Below, one piece after another: positions 1 through 10,335 of a stretch of 64,000 bases of DNA. Origin of the DNA: Chrysemys picta bellii. Lineage: Eukaryota > Chordata > Testudines > Emydidae. Under the pieces are notes generated by a model. That model was given only the letters and a program-made list of their open reading frames with translations. It did not search any database and had not been told where the DNA came from. The translations under genes and the position numbers were made by a program. The first letter of the stretch is position 1; every line of letters begins with the position of its first letter. Location of the stretch: assembly GCF_011386835.1 (NCBI RefSeq), contig NC_088797.1:99086264-99150263 (forward strand), read 5' to 3'.

Positions 1-158
1 CAACTAAATGAAAAGTGTCTAATTTTTTTGATGAAATATCAGAATTTTACATGGAAAGCATTTTGCTCAAAAAAATTAAACCTCAGTTTTCAATATTTTG
101 ATGAAAAGTCAGAATTTTCCATGGAAGCAAAACTCCATTTTTCTGACCAGTTCTAATT
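1..158. repeat. Two degenerate direct repeats, period about 73 bp
   Basis: The phrase 'gaattttacatggaa' near 45 recurs as 'gaattttccatggaa' near 115, both preceded by a T run and 'gatgaaa'. The block ends in 'tctgaccagttctaat', which I associate with an interspersed amniote repeat. It is AT-rich and non-coding. Confidence 0.45.
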
Positions 159-1070
159 ACCCATGGGTTTTGTTTTCTTTAAATGAAAACTTTGTTTGCT
201 TTTTCATATAGCATCATTTTTTTTAATCAAATGCAGAAAGGACCCATATTCCGGGATGCATGATTTACTTATCTTATTTCCCACTGGCCTTGATATTAAG
301 GTCTTGGTTTCTTTAAAGGGCATGTAATACTTTAACTTTCTCCATTAATTTGCTGCTACTTTATACCTTCTGTCTCCTCACTACATCTTTAGTCTGTGAA
401 CCACAGTCATCACGGCAGGCTCTTTTAGTGTCCTTTTGAGGCCTTCTAAAAGTCAGTAGATCTTGCTTGTGCTTTCACTATAAATCATGAACTATATATT
501 TTAATAATAAAGTTTCTGGTCTTCCCAATATTTATGACTAGTTAGTGAAATATGAAAAGCTTTGCTTTGAGCGGTGATATGAAAGCTCTGCTAAGCCGTT
601 CAGAAACAGAGACCCCTGAGAAGACAATAAGGAACAAATAAATCCTAACCTATTAAGAAAGTCATGCTTTAGTTGCTGATATCTTGATTTAAATAAAAGA
701 GCACTGAATTCAAAAAAATTTAATGAAGAGGGTATTGAGTCACTGATGGAAAATTTATGTTCATATATGCCATTCCCAAGTATTGTGATCAGAGAAATAG
801 TCTTACACATTCAATTCAATTTCACTTTAACTTCTTATAAATCTACTTTATTTTTATAATGGATACTTGCTTACTTAAGAACATTTTTACTTTCTTGTAT
901 TCCAAAATCCTTTACTGCCTTATCTATTACTTGGATATTTTATTTTGGTTTTTTTGCTTTTGGATAAATCCTCAATGATATTCCGTGACACAGTTCCACA
1001 AATTAATTGAGCATCACTAAAGAAGCATTTCATTTTATCTTTTTTTTTTAATTATTTTTTTACCTTTCCA
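159..1070. other. AT-rich intergenic sequence, nothing recognised
   Basis: No open frame longer than 90 codons, no protein-like signature and no terminal repeats were seen. The 538-810 minus-strand open frame has no recognisable motif and unremarkable composition. Confidence 0.5.
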
Positions 1071-1074
1071 TTTC

Positions 1075-1545
1075 ACCGAGTGTCCATTTGTTCAGGACTT
1101 GTGAGAGGGTAATAGGTGTACCAATTTTCTCTCACTAACATAGATTATTTTGTCTCTCTTTCTAAATTAAGCAGTACCAGTCTTTTGAATCTCTCCTGGC
1201 ATGAAAATGTCTCTATGCCTGTAATCTTTGTCACCTACTTCTGAACCTCTTCTATTTCTACTATATTTTCTTGAGATAAATTGACCAGAACTGAGCACAG
1301 TATTCTCAGTCAGTCTGGACCCTTAACTTACAAAATGACATAATAGCTCTGATATTTTCCGTCCCATTGCTTTTGCATACTAATGATTTGTTTGCCCTTT
1401 GACCACCACTGTGCATTGAGCTGAATTTTTCATTGAACTTTCCACAAATAAACTTATTGTTGGGACTCTCTAAGGAGCCAAAGGGAATTAGGTGCCATCT
1501 CCTATTGAAATTCACATTCAGTAGGAATTAGGCACAGAAACTCCC
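1075..1545 (-). repeat. Old CR1/L3-type LINE fragment
   Basis: The plus strand carries 'accagaactgagcacagta' near 1284 and 'tttgtttgccctttgacc' near 1387. These are diverged forms of phrases found in reverse-complemented CR1/L3 copies, so the source LINE is on the minus strand. No reading frame survives. The same class of sequence resumes in the same orientation beyond the DIRS element (8440-8919), so both may be parts of one older insertion. Confidence 0.5.
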
Positions 1546-1549
1546 ATTA

Positions 1550-1859
1550 GGGTATGTCTACATTTCAAAAGAAGACCCATGACAGCAAGCTTCAGAGCCC
1601 AGATCAGCTGACTTGGGCTCACAAGGCTCACACTAAGGGGCTAAAAATAGCAGTGTAGGCTGGACCTAGACCTGAGACTCACTCCCCTCTCCACGTTTTG
1701 GAGCATGGGCTCTGAAACCCGTGAAGGGAGTGGATCTTGAGCCTGGCTCCAGCCTGAGCCAACAAAGCTATTTTCAGTTCTTTAGTGCAAGCCCAAGTCA
1801 GATGACCCAGGCTCTGAGACCTGCTACTGTGGGTCTTTTTTGCAATGTAGACGTACCAT
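1550..1859. mobile_element. MITE with short terminal inverted repeats (about 310 bp)
   Basis: The left end GGGTATGTCTACATTTC and the reverse complement of the right end GGTACGTCTACATTGC form an imperfect terminal inverted repeat. 'TTAG' flanks both sides, suggesting a 2-3 bp TA-containing target duplication. The interior is GC-rich phrases such as 'gagcccagatcagctgactt' with no coding capacity. Related copies appear at 39890-40160 and 48071-48212. The superfamily is unresolved; the TA-like target suggests Tc1/mariner or Harbinger. Confidence 0.65.
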
Positions 1860-1865
1860 TAGGTT

Positions 1866-2042
1866 CTTCTTCGAGAGATGTCCCTGTGAGTGCTCCACTC
1901 CAGGTGTTGGTGTGTCCCTGCGTCTTCGCTCTGAGATTTTTACAGCAGTACTTGTACCAGTCGCACATGTGCAGAGCCTGCCCCCTGTTCTGAGTGTACT
2001 TTAATAGTGCGTGACTGGTCTCCTCAGTTCCTTCTCTACCGT
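1866..2042 (+). repeat. DIRS left inverted terminal repeat
   Basis: It begins 'cttcttcgagagatgtccc' and contains 'ctccactccaggtgttggtg' and 'gagatttttacagcagta'. Read in reverse complement, 8225-8405 gives the same series of phrases in order, with point differences and small indels. Confidence 0.85.
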
Positions 2043-2730
2043 CCCCAGCCTGAGACAGAGCTCAGCAGACTCATTAGAGAATTTCTTCTCTCCCCTGTTC
2101 AACATTTTCCCCTCTTAGTTTAGCTTACCAGTATTAGTTAGGTACCCTTTTCCCTTCTCTTCTTTTCTCTTTAAAAAACCAAACAAATAAAAAAACAACC
2201 AAAAAAACACTTTTTGTTCCTGTCACCACAGCCGCTTCTCCAGGTTTTAAGCGCTGCTCTAACTGTAAAGATGCTATTCCTCTTTCAGATGGCCACTCTA
2301 AATGTATTAAATGTTTGGGGGAGTCCCACATCCCTCAAAAATGTGCCCACTGCAGCAAGTTGAAATCCAGGGCATGCAAAGACAGGGAGCTGTGGTTAAA
2401 ACTACTCCTGCTGCAAAAATCTCTCAGACCAGCCTCAGACCTGGGCTCTGACTCTGCTGTATACCGCAGCCCCCACGCTTCAAAGAGACAAACGAAAACT
2501 TCAAAAAAACATCAGTCTCTCTCACTCATAAAGGATATTCGCAGGGACATGCCTTCTCCTGGTACTGCTTCCCTCCCTGCACTCCCCCGGCTGAGTACCT
2601 TTGATGCGCTGAGCTCCTCCGGTGCCACGTGAAACCCGCTTGTGGCTGCGGCGGTTGCACTGACCTCCAGTACCGAGGCTTCAGGCTTTCAGTTGCCTGC
2701 CTCTCACACGGCACCGTTCAGCACCACAAT

Positions 2731-2882
2731 GGAATCATAGAATCATAGAATATCAGGGTTGGAAGGGACCTCAAGAGGTCATCTAGTCCAACCCCCTGCT
2801 CAAAGCAGGACCAATTCCCAACTAAATCATCCCAGCCAGGGCTTTGTCAAGCCGGGCCTTAAAAACCTCCAAGGAAGGAGAT
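2731..2882 (-). mobile_element. 5'-truncated CR1 LINE inserted in the DIRS gag region
   Basis: The left side is the reverse-complemented CR1 tail, a tandem 'gaatcatagaatcatagaat', followed by 'gggttggaagggacctcaag' and 'aggtcatctagtccaacccc'. These are hallmark phrases of sauropsid CR1 3' ends read backwards. At about 150 bp it is a severely 5'-truncated copy. No target duplication is visible, as expected for CR1. Confidence 0.85.
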
Positions 2883-3601
2883 TTTTACAAAGCCGTACTG
2901 ACGCATACTAGCCTACCTGACCCCCCGCCCCCTCCCCCAGGCTCCTCTCACTCTCCTGGCACCGTCAGCCTTTGAGCTAGCCAGCAGTGACAGAACGCTC
3001 AGGACACTGGTGCAGAAGAATCCCTCCTCACAACAAATTCCTCTCGCTCAGCCCTCCCCTCACAGAGGCACTACGGCAAGCAATTCACACACTCAAGGGA
3101 CCTCCTGGTGTCACCCCTACTTAACATCTACTTCTGTCCAGACACTCAGGCAAGGTCCGCACAGCTTTCCTCCAGTGATGAGGAATCTGGGTTGCAGGGA
3201 GAATTTTCACCTTATCAGATCTCCTGTCCACAGACCCCAATCAAGAGAGGTCATAGAAAAGCTGCCTTATCCTACTCCGAGGGTCCTGCCCCATGGTGCG
3301 TGAACCCCTGGATGGCACCACCCATGCCCTTCCCACCACAGTGGCAATATTGGGCTCCATGGGCTCCTTATACCACACTCGTTATACCACTGCAGCTCGG
3401 TACCACCAGCTGACGACCCTGCCACTGACTCCCAACCCAAGGCAGCCCTGTCACAACCACAAGAGCAAGCACGGCCTGCCTCTAACCTGGTAGAACCAGT
3501 TGTTCCACCTGATGAAGCATTGTTTCCTCCTCCCCCGACGCCTTCAGACGACTTCTCAAAATTTCAAGACCTGTTAAAAAGAGTTGCTAATAAGCTATGA
3601 A

Positions 3602-4220
3602 CAGAGGTGAAAGTAAGCCAATACGCCCCAGTATGGCATACCGGCAAGGACCAGCTTCCCCAGGCAGCAATTTAAAGGGCCTGGGGCTCCCAGCAGCGGC
3701 TGGAGCCCCAGGCCCTTTAAATTGCCGCCAGAGCCCCGCTGCCGGAGCCCTGGGGAAGCGGCAACAGGGCTCCGGGGTTTTTTTAAAGGGCCGGGGCTCC
3801 CGCTGCCTCTACTGCCCTGGGCCCTTTAAATAGCTGCCAGAGCCCCGCCGCCGCTACCCCAGGCCTATTTAAAGGGCCCAGGGCAGTAAAGGCAGGGGAG
3901 CTCCAAGCCCTTTAAATAGCCTCCGGAACCCTGCTGCCAGAGCCCTGGGGTAGTAGCGGCAGCCGGGGGCTCTGGCAACGGTTTAAAGGGCCTGGGGAGG
4001 TAGCGATGGCCGAGCCCTGGGCCCTTTAAACAGCTGCCAGAGCCCCCGGCTGCTGCTGCTACCCTGGTGGGGGAGGGCACTTAGCGGTACAGAGTGGGCT
4101 GGGGCTGGCTCTGACCCCCATCCCCGCCCCTTCCGCCTGAAGCCCCGCCCCTTCCAGGGGCCAGAGTCGGCTCCAACCCAGCCCTGTACCGGTAAGTCCC
4201 TATTTCTACTTTCACCCCTG
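3602..4220. mobile_element. hAT-type nonautonomous element, GC-rich family (copy 1)
   Basis: The ends are CAGAGGTGAAAGTAAG and, in reverse complement, CAGGGGTGAAAGTAGA, with the CAG start typical of hAT termini. An 8-bp target duplication flanks it, GCTATGAA (3594-3601) and GCTACGAA (4221-4228), differing by one C/T. Between the ends lies an alternating series of inverted GC-rich modules, each centred on 'ccctttaaat' or 'atttaaaggg', about eight in this copy. There is no transposase. It interrupts the DIRS Gag ORF: removing the element and the left duplication restores a coding phrase (NKLRINLEEVPEQ). Confidence 0.88.
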
Positions 4221-5139
4221 GCTACGAATTAACCTGGAGGAAGTCCCTGAACAGCAGCATTAGCTAACTGACATCCTAGAGCCCTCTTCTTCTTCTTCTA
4301 GAATTACATTACCTATCACCACAGCCCTTTTAGAACCTGCCAAGGCCATTTGGCAAACCCTGGCTGCAAGCCTGCCTACCTGTAAGAGAGCGGACAGAAA
4401 GTACTTTATTTCTTCCAAGGGCTTGGATTTCCTGTTTACTCACCCAGTGCCAAACTCGCTGGTAGTAGATGCAGTTAACCAAAAGAACAAGCACCAGTTT
4501 CCCCGCTCCACCCCTTCCGACAAGGACAATAAGCTCGGACATAAGGTATACGCTTCTTCCACATTGCAGTTTCGCATTGCTAATTATACAGCTGTTCTAG
4601 CAAAATATGACCACAAAAATTACAATAAATTCATGGACTTTATTGATCACATTCCAGAAGAAAAGAAACAACAATTTACAGCTATAGTTTCCAAGGGACA
4701 AATCATCTCCCGCACTACTCTTCAAGTTGCCCTTGATAGGCCAATACTACTGCACGGTCCACTGCCACAGCAGTCGTGATGCGCCAAGGGTCATGGCTCT
4801 CATCCTCTTCCTTTCCCCAGGAGGTCCAGAGTACCACTGAGGATCTCCCCTTCGACGGTGACAAATTGTTCGCCTCCCCTACAAATGATGTACTCCACTC
4901 CAGGAAGGACTCCAGGGCAACTCTCCGGTCTCTAGGAATTCAAACCCCTACGACCAGAAGGCAACAATATAGATATCAGCCTTACCAGTGACCACGCTAC
5001 CCCACAAACACCCAGAAATTCCATAGATCTCACAAGCAACAGCAACAACAGCAACGCCAGAGATCTAGATACCAATGCTACCATCCCAACTCCTCGGCAG
5101 CATCTCAACCCCTTCCTACCAATAAGCAAATTTGAAGCC

Positions 5140-6100
5140 TTGGTCAAGGGTATAAAAAACAATATTCCCACTTCAGTGCTTACACCGCCTGCCACTATTT
5201 TTGGTCACTGCCTACACCCATTCTCCCATCAATGGCGAAATATTACCACCCACAAGTGGGATTTAGAGGTCGTCACAGTTGGCTATTCCATCCCTTTCCT
5301 CTCCCCGCCTCCCTCCCTGTCCCTCTTCAGGGACCCCTCTCACGAGCAATTGCTCTTCCAAGAAGTACAACATCTCCTTCAATTGGGAGCAGTGGAAATT
5401 GTGCCCGAACAACACAAAGAGAAAGGTTTCTATTCCCATTACTTCAGAAAAGAAAACTGGGGGATGGCGACCGATCCTCGACCTCAGGTGGCTAAACAAA
5501 TTTATCAAAAAGGAAACGTTCAAAATGGTTAACCTCACCACCATAATCCCAGCGCTGGAGCAGGGTGATTGGTTTTCAGCCCTCAACCTACAGGATGCCT
5601 ATTTTCATGTGACTATTTACCCATCCCACAGACGTTTTCTTCATTTTACCCTCAGTTCAACACATTTTCAATACAGATTGTTGCCCTTTGGTCTATCTAC
5701 CACCCCTCAAGTTTCTCCAAACTCCTAGCCATGGTTACTGCCCACCTCAGGAAACGGGGTTATAATAGTTCCTTACCTTGACGATTGTCTCCTCAAAGCC
5801 TCCACACTCGACGAAGCTCTTTGATCCACGCAACTTACCGTCGCTTGCTTCCTTTCCCTTGGCCTACAAATAAATAAAAACAAATCCACCTTATCTCCTA
5901 CCCAACAACTGGAGTTCATAGGAGTGCACCTCGATTCCAGAACAGGAATAGCATCTCTCCCGCTCAATTGTTTCAACACCATAAAACTCCTGGTTACAAA
6001 ACTTCGCAACAATCTCCAGGTCACTGCACGAGATTGCCTGCAACTATTAGGCCACATGGCCTCATGTACTTTTGTGGTCAAAATGCAAGCCTATACATGA
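5140..6100 (+). pseudogene. DIRS reverse transcriptase, broken
   Basis: Conserved RT phrases are visible in order: GGWRPILDLRWLNKFI (about 5455-5515), the first catalytic Asp in ALNLQDAYFHV (about 5577-5612), the LLPFGLS block (about 5680-5700) and the YLDD catalytic box (5774-5785). They lie in more than one frame. Shifts near 5280-5440 and 5710-5760 and a stop at about 5822 break the ORF. The enzyme would copy element RNA into DNA. An Arg-Lys-rich thumb-like part with GVHLDSRTG follows near 5920. Confidence 0.8.
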
Positions 6101-6189
6101 GGTGCTTCCAAGCTTGGTTGGCCACGGTTTACAGACTGAACGTACGCACCCTAAACAAGCCTCTATCCATACCCTTCAGAGTCAAAGAC

Positions 6190-6800
6190 TCCCTCCGATG
6201 ATGGACAGTTCCCTCCAACCTCTGCTCAGGAGTCCCTTTTCTCCAGGACTCCCCATCACTCATAATGATTACCGATGCATCCCTCATGGGATAGGCATCA
6301 TCCCACCACACAGCCCAGGAGCTATGGTCTTCCACCAAAGCCTCCCTATAGATAAATGTCCTAGAATTGCGAGCCATACACAATACCTGCCATCACTTCC
6401 TCCCATTCATTCAGAACCAACATGTTCGGCTAATGACAGACAACATCATATGCATGTTTTATGTCAACAGGCAGGGAGGGGCTCCATCTCACTCACTTTG
6501 CACAGAAGCCGTGAAGTTCTGGAATTGGTGCCTCGCGAACAACATCTGGATATCAGCCGCCTATCTTCCTAGGGCACTGAATACCACCGCGGACATACTA
6601 AGCAGACATTTTCCCTGGGATCACGAATGGGAGATACGCAATATATTCCATGTTTGGGGCTATCCAACCCTGGACCTCTTTGCAACTGTGAAGAACAAGA
6701 AATGTCCTGAATTTTGCTCTAGAGTGGGATTGGGCAAACATTCCCTAGGAGATGAGTTCCTGATCTCATGGGCTCAACACTTAATAAATAATAAATAAAT
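6190..6800 (+). pseudogene. DIRS RNase H domain, broken
   Basis: ITDAS (about 6264) and LMTDNIICMFYVNRQGG (about 6430-6480) give two of the RNase H carboxylates, and TTADILSRHF (about 6580) is the usual closing motif. A frame running 6367-6798 is open, while the upstream part is in another frame and contains stops. RNase H would remove the RNA template. It lies directly downstream of the RT, as in intact DIRS elements. Confidence 0.72.
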
Positions 6801-6829
6801 AAAATAATGTATGCTTCCCCCCCCAATAC

Positions 6830-8107
6830 CGGTTCTTCACAGAGTTCTGACAAAGATACGAACAGATCGTGCCACGGTAATTCTCATTGCCCCATCATGG
6901 CCCAGATAACCGTGGTTTCTGTTCCTCACCAGAATGTCAATTCGCCCACCGATTTCATTGCCCCTCACTCCGAACCTCCTATCGCAGCAACACGGCCAAT
7001 TTCTTCATCCCAACCTGTCCATGCTTCACCTCAAAACTTGGTTCCTACATGGTTCTCCCAAAACAAATTAGCATGCTCTGAGCAGGTTCAAAGAGTGCTC
7101 CTACATGGCAGAACACAATCTACTCGCACCATATATCTCCAAAAGTGGAAACGATTCACACAATGGTGCTCAACTAAACAATGTCCTCCTACTTCTGCAC
7201 CTCTTCCGCCCATACTTGGCCTTTCTTTCAGCTCCATCAAAGTCCACTTAGCTGCTATTACAACTTTTCATGACAAGATCGACAATACCTCTGTTTTTGC
7301 TCATCCAATCACCAAACGTTTTCTCAAAGGGCTCCAATCCCTATACCTGGACATTAAACCTCCTACCCCTCCGTTAGACCTCATTTAGTATTAACCTGCT
7401 TAACTCAACAACCATTCGAGCCCCCAGCCACTTGCTTCCTCTTACACCTCTCTATGAAAACAGCATTCTTAGTGGTAATCACCTCCACCAGACGTGCAGG
7501 AGAAATAGCAGCTCTCATGGCAAACCCACCTTATACACTGTTTTTTAAGGTCAAGGTTACCCTCCGACTACACCTCAAATTTCTTCCAAAGGTGCATTCG
7601 TCATTCCACATCAATGAGCCGAAACCACATGCAAACTCCTTTTGAATCCACAATCCATATGTTAGATGTATGCAGGGCTTTGTCCTTCTATCTGGATAGA
7701 ACCAAGCCCTTTAGGAACTCTTCCAGACTCTTTGTCTCCATTGCGGAGTGCTCCAAAGGGACACCTATTTCTACCCAGAGACTTTCAAACTGGATTTACG
7801 ACTGTGCTATCAGATAAAGAAAGTTACGCCTCCAGCCAGCATCAGAACTCACGCCACTAGATCTGTGGCTACCTCCGTGGCTTTTCTACACAAAGTTCCT
7901 ATGGCTGACATCTGTAAAGCAGCCACTTGGACTTCTGAACACACATTTGTTAAGCATTATGCCCTTACTCAAGGCCCTCTCTCTGATACCCGGTTAGGCA
8001 GAGCTGTATTATTTACTGCATTCCTACCAAATCCGAAGTCCCTACCTCCTGGAGATACACTGCTTTTAAGTCACCTGGAGTGGAGCACCCACAGGGACAT
8101 CTCTTGA
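6830..8107 (+). pseudogene. DIRS tyrosine recombinase, broken
   Basis: The N-terminal core-binding part is seen near 7090-7385 (phrases such as TRTIYLQKWKRFTQWC and AAITTFHDKI). The catalytic domain retains the first Arg in ITSTRRAGEIAAL (about 7480-7515), the H-x-x-R box in THATRSVA (about 7846-7870) and the candidate nucleophile Tyr in FVKHYAL (about 7945-7965). The pieces sit in different frames with stops between them. This enzyme replaces the integrase of other retrotransposons and is the defining feature of the order DIRS. Confidence 0.78.
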
Positions 8108-8165
8108 AGAAGAGGTTACTCACCCTGTGTAGTAATTGATGTTCTTTGATATGAGTGTCCCTGTG
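8076..8165 (+). repeat. DIRS internal complementary region
   Basis: The first half (about 8076-8110, 'ctggagtggagcacccacag') is the reverse complement of the left terminus at 1866-1903. The second half (about 8115-8180, with 'gatgttctttgatatgagtg') matches the reverse complement of the right terminus at 8370-8430. The two outer ends are therefore represented side by side, which is the template used to complete the ends in the accepted DIRS1 replication model. Confidence 0.8.
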
Positions 8166-8224
8166 GGTGCTCCACTACCCACCCTCTTCCCCTCTACTTC
8201 GGAGTTGGGGTAGCCTCTGTTGTA

Positions 8225-8430
8225 GAGAAGGAACTGAGGAGACTGGTCACGCACGCCTACTATTAAGGTTCACTCAGAGCGGGGGGCAGGCTCTGCGCGT
8301 GCGCGACCAGTACGAGAACTGCTGTAAAAATCTCCGAGCAAAGGCGCAGGAACGCACCAACACCTGGAGTGGACCACTCACGGAGACACTCATCTCGAAG
8401 AGCATCAGTTACTGCACCTCCCAGTAACCT
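8225..8430 (-). repeat. DIRS right inverted terminal repeat
   Basis: In reverse complement it reads 'ctccactccaggtgttggtg', then 'gagatttttacagcagttct', matching 1866-2042 in order. The outermost 25 bp (to 'cagtaacct') have no partner at the left end but are represented in the internal complementary region, as expected for DIRS ends of unequal length. Confidence 0.82.
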
Positions 8431-8439
8431 CCTCATCTT

Positions 8440-8919
8440 TTGTGAATCTCAGCCTGTGTCTTTTCCTGAACAGTTACAATTAATTTAGAACCCAGTAGTG
8501 TGTATGCTGAAGATTTACTATACATTACTGCTCTCTGTTTTCAATGTTTTAGACAGTTTTCTAATCCATGATGGAATTTTTCTTCTTACCCCGAAACTGG
8601 TTAGTTTCCTCTTGTAAAAGATTTTGTCAGATGCTATTTGAAAGGCCCAAATAAGTTATGTCAGCTGGTTCTATTTTCTCTGTTTTGCGGACATGCTCAA
8701 TGAATTATAATAGATTAGAGAGGTACAGTACACAATCTGTCAGATTATACAGTGGTGGGGGGGCATATCAATAGGTAGACTTGACCTTATGGCATGTTTA
8801 GCTAAGTGATATATAATTCTGTTAGTTCAACCAATTTACCTGATTCTAAGGATCACTCTTAATGCCTTTCATAAAGATGGGTACATTTGCCACCTTCCAG
8901 TACAGTGCATATTTTAGTG
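8440..8919 (-). repeat. Diverged CR1-type LINE fragment
   Basis: The plus strand shows diverged versions of reverse-complemented CR1 reverse-transcriptase phrases: 'gaaaggcccaaataagttat' (8641), 'ttataatagattagagaggt' (8706), 'ttcaaccaatttacctgatt' (8827) and 'tgccaccttccagtac' (8889). No frame is open. It may continue the fragment at 1075-1545 across the later insertions. Confidence 0.6.
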
Positions 8920-8975
8920 CAGTGGTTCTCAAACTTTTGTACTGGTGATCCCTTTCACACAGCTAACCTCTGACC
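8920..8975. mobile_element. hAT MITE 5' end, truncated
   Basis: It starts CAGTGGTTCTCAAACTTTTG and continues for about 55 bp like the complete copy at 53611-53833, then stops where DIRS-like sequence begins. No 3' end is present, so it is a broken copy. Confidence 0.7.
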
Positions 8976-9443
8976 GTGTCTAAGTTCTCAGACAAATTGC
9001 TAGAACCCTTAAAGGAAGAGTTTATGGCATTCATTGTGGAAGGCTACATGGTGGCCAACACTTCAGCTCTGGACATGGCGGATGCCATGACCAGAATTAT
9101 GGTGCCTTCTGTGATCATGAGGAGGGCCTCATGGCTGCAGAATTTGGGCATTTTTCCCAATATCCCCAAACCCTTGAGGATTTACTGTTTTGATGGCCAG
9201 GTTTTGTTTTCAGAAGATGAAATCCTGCACTCTTTTAAAGACTCCTGAGCTATTTTACATTCTTTGGGAGTATATACTCTGGCCACGAAGAGATGACACT
9301 ATAACACTCAGCAGCAACACAGCAATACCCCTCTCAGCATTTTTTTGGACAGTTCTCCCTTCCTTTAAGGCAGCAGGACTACTCCTGGAAGAAGCACAGA
9401 TCCAAAAGGAGGAGATCCTCCAGTTCTGGGGTTACCCAGTCAG

Positions 9444-9447
<4 letters not shown>

Positions 9448-9510
<63 letters not shown>
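9448..9510. repeat. Compound microsatellite (TC)n(AC)n
   Basis: An uninterrupted TC/CT tract of about 30 bp is followed by a CA/AC tract of about 32 bp, inside the second DIRS fragment. Confidence 0.97.
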
Positions 9511-9511
<1 letters not shown>

Positions 9512-9851
9512 CAAGCGCCTATATTGACTTTATTGACTTGTGTGTCCAGGACAATGACCCAGTGGTAACCTCCTCTTTGTCCCCTCTGTTCAGGAACAGG
9601 CTGGCTTGTTTTTATAATATTTGAGACTTGATTACCACAGACAACTGGGTCCTGAGCACCCTCAGGTCAGGTTATGCCATTCAGTCCCTCTCCATCCTTC
9701 CGCCCCACCCTGCCCCTCACAGGAGACCCTGCTCCTTGAGCAGGTTCAATCTCTGCTGCCTTTGGAGGCTGTAGAGGAGGTCACCCTACAGCATCGGGGA
9801 CAGGGATTCTATTCCCAGTATTTCCTGGCTCCCAAGGCCAAGAGAGGGATG

Positions 9852-10263
9852 CAGAGGTGAAAGTAAGCTGGTACGGTATGCCATGCCAGATTGGCTTCCC
9901 CAGGCTGGCGATTTAAAGGGCCCGGGGCTCCCTGGAGCAGCCAGAGCCCCGGGCCCTTTAAATTGCCTCCCGAGCCCCAAGGTAGCGGCTGCAGGGCTCT
10001 GGCAGTGATTTAAAGGGCCCCAGGCACCCGCTGCTGCAGGGAGCCCCGGGCCCTTTAAATCACCCCTGAGCCCCAGGGCTCCCAGCTGCCTCTGCAGCTG
10101 GTAGCTCCAGGGGTGATTTAAAGGCCCCGGGGCTCCCAGCCACAGCCGGAGCCCCGGGACCTTTAAATCTTGATTTAAAGGCCCAGCCTCTTCCGGTTGA
10201 GGCCACGCCCCCCACTCAGGACTCCGGGGTACTGGTAAGTCCTTTAAGTTACTGTCATCCCTG
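9852..10263. mobile_element. hAT-type nonautonomous element, GC-rich family (copy 2)
   Basis: The ends are CAGAGGTGAAAGTAAG and, in reverse complement, CAGGGATGACAGTAAC. A perfect 8-bp target duplication GAGGGATG lies at 9844-9851 and 10264-10271. The interior has about seven alternating 'ccctttaaat'/'atttaaaggg' modules. Removing the element plus one duplication copy joins the DIRS RT phrase AKRGMRPILNL in frame, which confirms the boundaries. Confidence 0.93.
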
Positions 10264-10335
10264 GAGGGATGAGACCTATCCTCAACCTCTGTAATCTCAA
10301 CAAATACATCAGATATGTGAGATTCCGTATAGTCA

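Larger units (their letters stand above)
2236..4991 (+). pseudogene. DIRS Gag-like ORF, broken
   Basis: The N-terminal part (about 2236-2632) holds Cys pairs in the order CSNC, CIKC and CAHC, a zinc-binding arrangement typical of vertebrate DIRS Gag. A Pro/Trp-rich part follows (about 3010-3495, with PWMAPPMPFPPQW). After the hAT at 3602-4220 the sense resumes (4221-4779, a helical Gag domain). A frameshift near 4775 moves the last part, with the phrase DLPFDGDKLF, to another frame (4776-4991). The interruptions are a CR1 piece, a hAT, at least one frameshift and stops. It is non-functional. Gag of DIRS elements is thought to package the RNA. Confidence 0.7.
1864..8430 (+). mobile_element. 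DIRS-type tyrosine-recombinase retrotransposon, degenerate
   Basis: This is a 6.6-kb element with the gene order of DIRS elements: Gag-like zinc-binding protein, reverse transcriptase, RNase H, tyrosine recombinase. It has inverted terminal repeats (1866-2042 against 8225-8405) and an internal complementary region (about 8076-8165) that repeats both outer ends next to each other. That architecture is diagnostic of DIRS1-like elements, which replicate through a circular intermediate and insert by recombinase without a target duplication. All genes carry frameshifts or stops, so this copy cannot act on its own. A CR1 fragment (2731-2882) and a hAT (3602-4220) are inserted inside it. Confidence 0.85.
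8976..10335 (+). pseudogene. Second DIRS fragment (Gag and start of RT), interrupted
   Basis: 8976-9248 encodes a Gag stretch (MRRASWLQNLGIFPN, then YCFDGQVLF) equivalent to the Gag C-terminus of the first DIRS copy. 9720-9850 encodes LLLEQVQSLLPLEAVEEV and GFYSQYF, equivalent to the RT start there. The sense continues after the hAT at 10264 (RPILNLCNLNKYI). A (TC)n(AC)n microsatellite lies between. The terminal repeats, RT core, RNase H and recombinase are missing. It comes from a DIRS relative clearly diverged from the first copy. Confidence 0.72.
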
